This document shows, one piece after another, positions 59,426 through 64,000 of a stretch of DNA of 64,000 nt; the first letter of the stretch is position 1; every line of letters begins with the position of its first letter. A program made the translations under genes and the position numbers. Origin of the DNA: VGBV01 sp963780395 (GTDB lineage: Bacteria; Actinomycetota; Thermoleophilia; Solirubrobacterales; 70-9); the NCBI GenBank assembly GCA_963780395.1, contig CAWABY010000005.1:62001-126000 (forward strand). The letters run 5' to 3'. The notes beneath the pieces are model-generated. The model saw nothing but the letters and a program-made list of their open reading frames with translations, had not been told where the DNA came from and searched no databases.

Positions 59426-61624
59426 ATGCGCTCGCACTGGAACACCAATCTCGCCCTGGGGCTGGCGCTCGCGCTCGCCTGCCTGACGCTGTTGGCGCTG
59501 GCCCCTCAGGCCTCCGCCGACCAGGGCCACCTGCTTGGCTACGCGAAGTCGTCGTCGATGACCGCCAACACGACCAACGTCATCAACGGCACGCCTCAGC
59601 CGGGAACGCTGCTGCCCCTGAACGGCGCGCCGCTCGTGGTGCGCTCGATTCCGCTGGGCACGGTCAGGGCCGGTGAGACGATCAAGGCGCTGGCGGAGGT
59701 CGAGGTCACCAACGACCTCGTGACCAAGGACGGGGCGGGAACGAATCAGTTCCACGACGTCGCCACCGAGGTCAGCCTGGTGCTGGCGGCCTCACCCACC
59801 GATACCAGCGGGATCGAGATCGCCGAGGCTCAGGAAAGCTCCGTGACCCCACAGGTGCATCACTGGACGTTCGAGAAGTCCGGGGCCCTGGGCGCGTCCC
59901 AGCAGCTCGACGACCGGCTATCTGAACATGGTGATGCGGGCGCACAGCCCCGAGAACCTGACCGCAATGCTGGACCTTCCCGCGCTCGAGCCTGCCCAAC
60001 CCCGCAGCAGCCGCGCGCCTGCGGGATGGACGTCGACTACAACCGCGGCCATCTGAGCGTGCTGCGCTTCGGGGCGCCGGGCGTCGCCCCGCCCGGTGCC
60101 GAGCCGTTCTCGCTCGCCGACTTCAGCGGCCAGAGCCTGCCCGAGGCCTCTCCCGCGGACGCCCCGATCACCTACGCCGGCCAGCCGGCACAGCTGATCG
60201 TCGCGCTGTCGCGGCCGGTCGGCGCGCTCGAGGAGGGCGACATCCTCACGGCCCACTCCGAGATGCAGGTGGACGCGACGGAGCTGGTGCGAAGCGACGT
60301 CAACTGCAACGTCGGGGTCGCAACCAAGCTGTTCCTCTCACCCGACCCCGATTCCCTCGACGACGCCTTCGTCGATCGGCAACGAGGCCGGCAACAACTT
60401 CACCGGGCGCGGCAGCGCGCGCGATCAAGACCCTGGAGCGGGGGGTCGTACCAAGCTCGACGACCGTCCGCCTCGACCAGGACTACGACCACGCCGATGT
60501 ACGTGGTGCTGCGGCTGTGGACGATCGGCAACTCCGCCTGCGCCGCGTTCGGGAACGGCATCCGGGCCGACCTCGACCAGGCGGCCAGCTTCATGCACGT
60601 GGTCCGCTACCGGCCCGAGCCGGCCGCCGGCCTGGTCAGCTCGACGTCCAACAGCGGCGACGGCTCAGAGCAAGCCGACGGTCTGGACGTGATCGGCCAG
60701 GCTCCGGTCAGCGTCTACTCGCAGCGGATCGACGACCTCGCCCCCGGAGACACGCTCGAGGCCATATCCGAGGTGCAGGTCGAGACGACCGACCACCGCG
60801 CGGCCGTTCACAGCACCCTCGTGCTCGCGGACAGTCCCTCTGACACCAGCGGCACACCCCTGCAGGCCGACAACCTGACCGAGGTCAACCCGTACATGGG
60901 GAAGCTGCCGATCCACGATTCGACCTCGTGGACGGTGCCCGGCGGGATCAGCGGCTCCAGGTTCCTGAACCTGGTGATGCGGGGAGAGCACCTGCAGACC
61001 CTGGGCACCGCGCCCGACGACGAGATCGCGATCGCCCCCGACGCCGGGCGGCTGCTCGTCCAGCACCTTCGCCCGGTGGACAACGACCCGCCGGATACAT
61101 CCATGACGGCCGGGCCGGCGGGACTGACGGGCGACCCGACCCATGAGTTCGCGTTCACCTCCAGCGAGCAGAACTCCAGCTTTCAGTGCCGGCTCGACTC
61201 GAGCCAGGAGGCCGGGTTCCTCCCCTGCGATTCCCCGCACGCGACCGCGAGCCTCGCCGACGGCCCTCATGGGTTCGAGGTCCGCGCCCGCGATCGCGCC
61301 GGCAACCTCGATCCCACGCCGGTCGGCCGCGTCTTCACCGTCGACACGACGCCGCCGCAGACGACCATCGTCAGCGGCCGGAGCGGCAAGACGAGGAAGC
61401 GCACCGCGAGCTTCGGCTTCAGCGCGAACGAGGCCGGCGCCCGCTTCCTGTGCAGCCTCGACGGCGCCGGCTTCGCCCCGTGCGGCTCGCCGCAGCGATT
61501 CGCCCGGCTCAAGAGGGGAGCGCACGTGTTTCGGGTGAAGGCGCTGGACACCGTGGGCAACGGCGACCCCTCCCCCGCCCACCGCTCATGGAAGGTGACG
61601 CGTAAGCCGAAGCGGAAGGGCTAG
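59426..61624 (+). CDS. Secreted repeat protein with two Cys-loop modules at the C-terminus
   Basis: The ATG at 59426 opens a signal peptide (ALALACLTLLALAPQASA). Three homologous segments of about 150 residues follow. Each has a membrane-free beta pattern such as LGTVRAGETIKALAEVEVTN / VGALEEGDILTAHSEMQVDA / IDDLAPGDTLEAISEVQVET. Segments one and two each hold a compensated pair of one-base slips (about 59917 and 60020; about 60375 and 60495), so the overall frame is kept but stretches are scrambled. The end has two Cys-loop modules (FQCRLDSSQEAGFLPC and FLCSLDGAGFAPC, each with a GN-x-DP strand) and the tail RKPKRKG. No named family. Confidence 0.65.
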   Translation: MRSHWNTNLALGLALALACLTLLALAPQASADQGHLLGYAKSSSMTANTTNVINGTPQPGTLLPLNGAPLVVRSIPLGTVRAGETIKALAEVEVTNDLVTKDGAGTNQFHDVATEVSLVLAASPTDTSGIEIAEAQESSVTPQVHHWTFEKSGALGASQQLDDRLSEHGDAGAQPREPDRNAGPSRARACPTPQQPRACGMDVDYNRGHLSVLRFGAPGVAPPGAEPFSLADFSGQSLPEASPADAPITYAGQPAQLIVALSRPVGALEEGDILTAHSEMQVDATELVRSDVNCNVGVATKLFLSPDPDSLDDAFVDRQRGRQQLHRARQRARSRPWSGGSYQARRPSASTRTTTTPMYVVLRLWTIGNSACAAFGNGIRADLDQAASFMHVVRYRPEPAAGLVSSTSNSGDGSEQADGLDVIGQAPVSVYSQRIDDLAPGDTLEAISEVQVETTDHRAAVHSTLVLADSPSDTSGTPLQADNLTEVNPYMGKLPIHDSTSWTVPGGISGSRFLNLVMRGEHLQTLGTAPDDEIAIAPDAGRLLVQHLRPVDNDPPDTSMTAGPAGLTGDPTHEFAFTSSEQNSSFQCRLDSSQEAGFLPCDSPHATASLADGPHGFEVRARDRAGNLDPTPVGRVFTVDTTPPQTTIVSGRSGKTRKRTASFGFSANEAGARFLCSLDGAGFAPCGSPQRFARLKRGAHVFRVKALDTVGNGDPSPAHRSWKVTRKPKRKG

Positions 61625-64000
61625 GTGCCGGTGCTTCGCTTCTTCTTCTTGGCCACCCGGAACCGGTGCGACGCCGGAGTCGGGTCGACGTTGCCGGCAT
61701 CGTCCACGGCTCGTACGCGGAACTTGTGGGCACCGCGCTTCAGGCCCTTCAAGACCAGCGGTGAGCTGCAGGGAGCATAGGCACGGTTGTCGAGTCGGCA
61801 TTGGAAGCCTGATACGGGCTCCGTGGCGGAGAAGGTCAGCTTCAGCTTGCCCCCCCTGGCCTTGCCCGTCCGTTCCGCTCGCTTCCTCGACAGGGCCTTG
61901 ACCCTTGCGGGAGGGCCGCCGGTGATCACGGTGTCGGGGGGGGCGGCCGACGCGGTGGAGGTGAAGGTCGCCACCAGGGTCTCGGTCTGATCGGCCGTGA
62001 TGTTGTGGGTGGCGGCGCCACCGTCGGACCACGAGCCGAAGACGTAGTTCTCTCCCCCCAGCACCTGGTCCGTCGGCGCGATCACGCTGTTCTGCGAGCC
62101 CTCGATCACGATGCGGGTGAAGGGCGCCGTCGTGGGGACCTCGTTCAGGGTCAGCTCGAGCCCCGCCGGGACGGAGCTGAGGGTGAGATCGACCGTCCTC
62201 GGGTCGATCGTCACCGAATCTGTGTCGGTGAGCCCGCCGGCGTCGGTGACGGTCAGGTCGAGCCTCAGCGAGGTGGGATACTCGTGGTCCGGGGCCGAGA
62301 ACGAGCCGGCCATGACGTCGTTGAACTCCTGCAGCGCGTGCTCGTGGCAGTTGCTCGGGCAGTGGTCGATGATCACCTCCCAGTCGAAGGCCGACGGCGG
62401 CAGCGTCTGTTGGGCGTCGGTGGCCGTCGCGGAGAAGTCCACCGTCTCGTCCACCGCCCAGAGATCGGCAAAGGTGGGCTCGTCGATCTGGGCGACCGGC
62501 GGGGAGTTGCCCGCCTGGATCGAAACTGAGTCGGTGCCCGACGCGTCGTCGGGGTCGGTGACCCTGACCGCTGGGTCATGGGTGCCGGGCTGCGTGAAGG
62601 TGTGCATGAGGGTGGCCTGCGTGGAGTCGTCGAACTGGCCGTCCTCGTCGAGGTCCCATGCGTAGTCGAGCGGCGTGTCCCCGTCCGGGTCGCTGGAACC
62701 GGAGGCGTCGAGCTGCACCTGGAGCGGAGCGGGGCCACTGTCCGGGGTCGCGGTCGCCACGGCTGTGGGCGGCCTGTTCCCCTCCGAGTAGGTCACCCGG
62801 CGGATCGTGCCCCCGTCGAAGTCCGCGTAGAAGAGATCGCCCTGAGGGCCGACCTCGAGGTCGACCGGATTGGCGGCGCCGGCGTCGAAGATCTGGATCG
62901 TCGCCGGGTCGGGCAGGCCGTTGCCGCCGGGGAGCATCGCCCAGATGCAGTCGCGCGAGTAGTCAGCGAAGAAGAGCGCGCCGTCGTAGGAGTTCGGGAA
63001 GGGCCCGGACTGGTAGAAGTCGAGCCCGGAGATCGAGGAGCTCCCGAAGGGACAGGTCTCGCCGGGGACGATCGAGGTGGCGTGGTGGTAGGTGAAGTAG
63101 GGTGGGACCACAGCGCCGGCGCCTTGGTCGTAGAGGTTGTCGCAGAGGTCGAGATTGGCGTCCTCGAAACGGTCCTGACGCGGAACGCCCTCGTAGCAGG
63201 GCCAGCCGAGGTTGTCTGACGTGGCGTCGGTCGGGTCGACGATGCGATTGATCTCCTCCCAGGCGCCGCGGCCGACGTCGCCGACCCAGACCTCGTCTGT
63301 GCCGGGGCGGAGCGTGAACCTGAACGGGTTTCGCTGGCCGTAGGCGACGATTCGCTTCGCTCGTTGGCGTCGGAGCTGCCGAAATGGGGGTTGCCGGGCA
63401 GGCCCTGGCCGGTGTCGGGGTCCAATCTGCAGGATGGCGCCGTTCAGCCCTGTCGGGTCGCTCGGGCTCGACGGGGTGCGGATGTCCTGGCTTCGCAGCG
63501 GTGCCGCCTTCGGCCGTGGGCGGGGTCAGCAAGGTGCCCGGGGGGCTGGGAGGATCGCCGCAGGGATTGACGGGGTTTCCGTTCTGCCCAAGTCGGTGGC
63601 GAGGTGCCACGCCGCACCGTCGCCGCCGCTGACGTAGAGGGCGCCGTCGGCGCCCGAAGTTGAGGTCGCCGATGGAGTGGCTCGGGTACTGCTGGCACCA
63701 GTCCGTGATCAGCGGCGTCGGCGGCTCCGACATCACGCCCCGGTGAGGGTCAACCGTGAGAGGCGAGCGCTGACGACGCATCCGTCACCGAGGGCGCCCG
63801 GCCCGGCCGGTGGGCTGGGGCACGGGTCGCCCAGCACGCCGGGCGACCCCCATCCTGGGGCTCGCCACCCGGGAGGGCGTCGCGCGTGTAGAGGACGTAC
63901 AGGTAGGGGTCCGCCGGAAACTGGGGATCAACGGCCATCCCGAGCAGGCCCCGATCCCAGAAGTTGTAGACCTCGTCGCTGAGGTCGGCGACCGGGTGGC
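61621..64000 (-). CDS. Second secreted PQQ-dependent sugar dehydrogenase-like protein, partial and frame-broken at its 5-prime part
   Basis: The gene enters from the right edge. The 5-prime part shows SDEVYNFWDRGLLGMAVDPQ and DPYLYVLYTRDALPGG, then several slips between about 63350 and 63900. From about 63350 the frame is intact: IVAYGQRNPFRFTLRPGTDE, GWPCYEG, SISGLDFYQSGPFPNSYDGA and LFFADYSRDCIWAMLPGG. A PKD domain (LDASGSSDPDGDTPLDYAWD), an Ig-like segment with DHCPSNCHEH, and one Cys-loop module (FQCRLDNRAYAPC, VRAVDDAGNVDPTP) follow. It ends KKKKRSTGT. It is a close paralog of 15663-19735 but lacks the tandem Ig-like repeats. Confidence 0.78.

Overview
The window is high-GC (roughly 70 percent by eye) actinobacterial chromosome with many GTG/TTG starts, about 60 genes on both strands and almost no non-coding DNA: no gap exceeds 300 bases. 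There is no rRNA, CRISPR array, phage or insertion sequence. The gene set suggests Thermoleophilia (Solirubrobacterales/Gaiellales-like), an inference from several traits together: large secreted RTX, delta-60 and PQQ-dehydrogenase proteins, a succinate dehydrogenase with a CCG-domain third subunit, an AT-hook/winged-helix basic protein, and an actinobacterial rsmI-metG-tatD-ksgA-ispE order.

Layout. 0-3.4 kb: prs (partial) and glmU, then a DJ-1/PfpI gene with its GlxA-like AraC regulator. 3.5-4 kb: tRNA-Gln and a deleted SRPBCC gene. 4-13.7 kb: a long minus-strand housekeeping run (PucR regulator, DedA-PAP2, ispE, ksgA, tatD, metG, RemA-like, rsmI, ROK kinase). 13.8-19.7 kb: an LCP-family cell-wall protein, an FmdB zinc ribbon and a giant secreted sugar-dehydrogenase-like protein with tandem Ig-like repeats. 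19.9-30 kb: glyS, MFS and TetR genes, an R2lox-like diiron oxidase fused to an SCP2 domain, a double-hotdog thioesterase and chrA. 30-38 kb: lon-hsp20, a metallo-hydrolase, a fatty-acid hydroxylase, a 2-hydroxyacid dehydrogenase and the basic DNA-binding protein. 38-43 kb: two secreted proteins with lysine-rich RTX tails flanking the TCA pair icd-mdh. 43-48.8 kb: TetR-AidB acyl-CoA dehydrogenase, enoyl-CoA hydratase and a site-2 protease. 48.9-52.9 kb: sdhA-sdhB-HdrB-like and a 44-residue L7/L12-like microprotein. 53-64 kb: a Na+/H+ antiporter, an RTX protein, an O-antigen ligase with a methyltransferase, and two more secreted multi-domain proteins, the last running off the right edge.

How it works together. 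icd, mdh and sdh supply consecutive TCA steps. The AidB-like dehydrogenase, enoyl-CoA hydratase, thioesterase, fatty-acid hydroxylase and SCP2-diiron oxidase point to active lipid or acyl-CoA metabolism. LCP, Wzy-like ligase and the modular secreted proteins build or decorate the cell surface.

Two genome-style features recur. Many genes lack a Shine-Dalgarno site and carry a TANNNT box 6-9 bases before the start codon, as expected for leaderless mRNAs. Six convergent gene pairs share one CTAG as both stop codons. An 86-bp intergenic repeat occurs twice with a covarying hairpin. Reading frames break by single bases in several clusters (16-18.3, 43.16, 50.5-50.9, 53.2-53.8, 59.9-60.5 and 63.3-64 kb). 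Most sit in homopolymers or repeats and may be sequence errors rather than biology.
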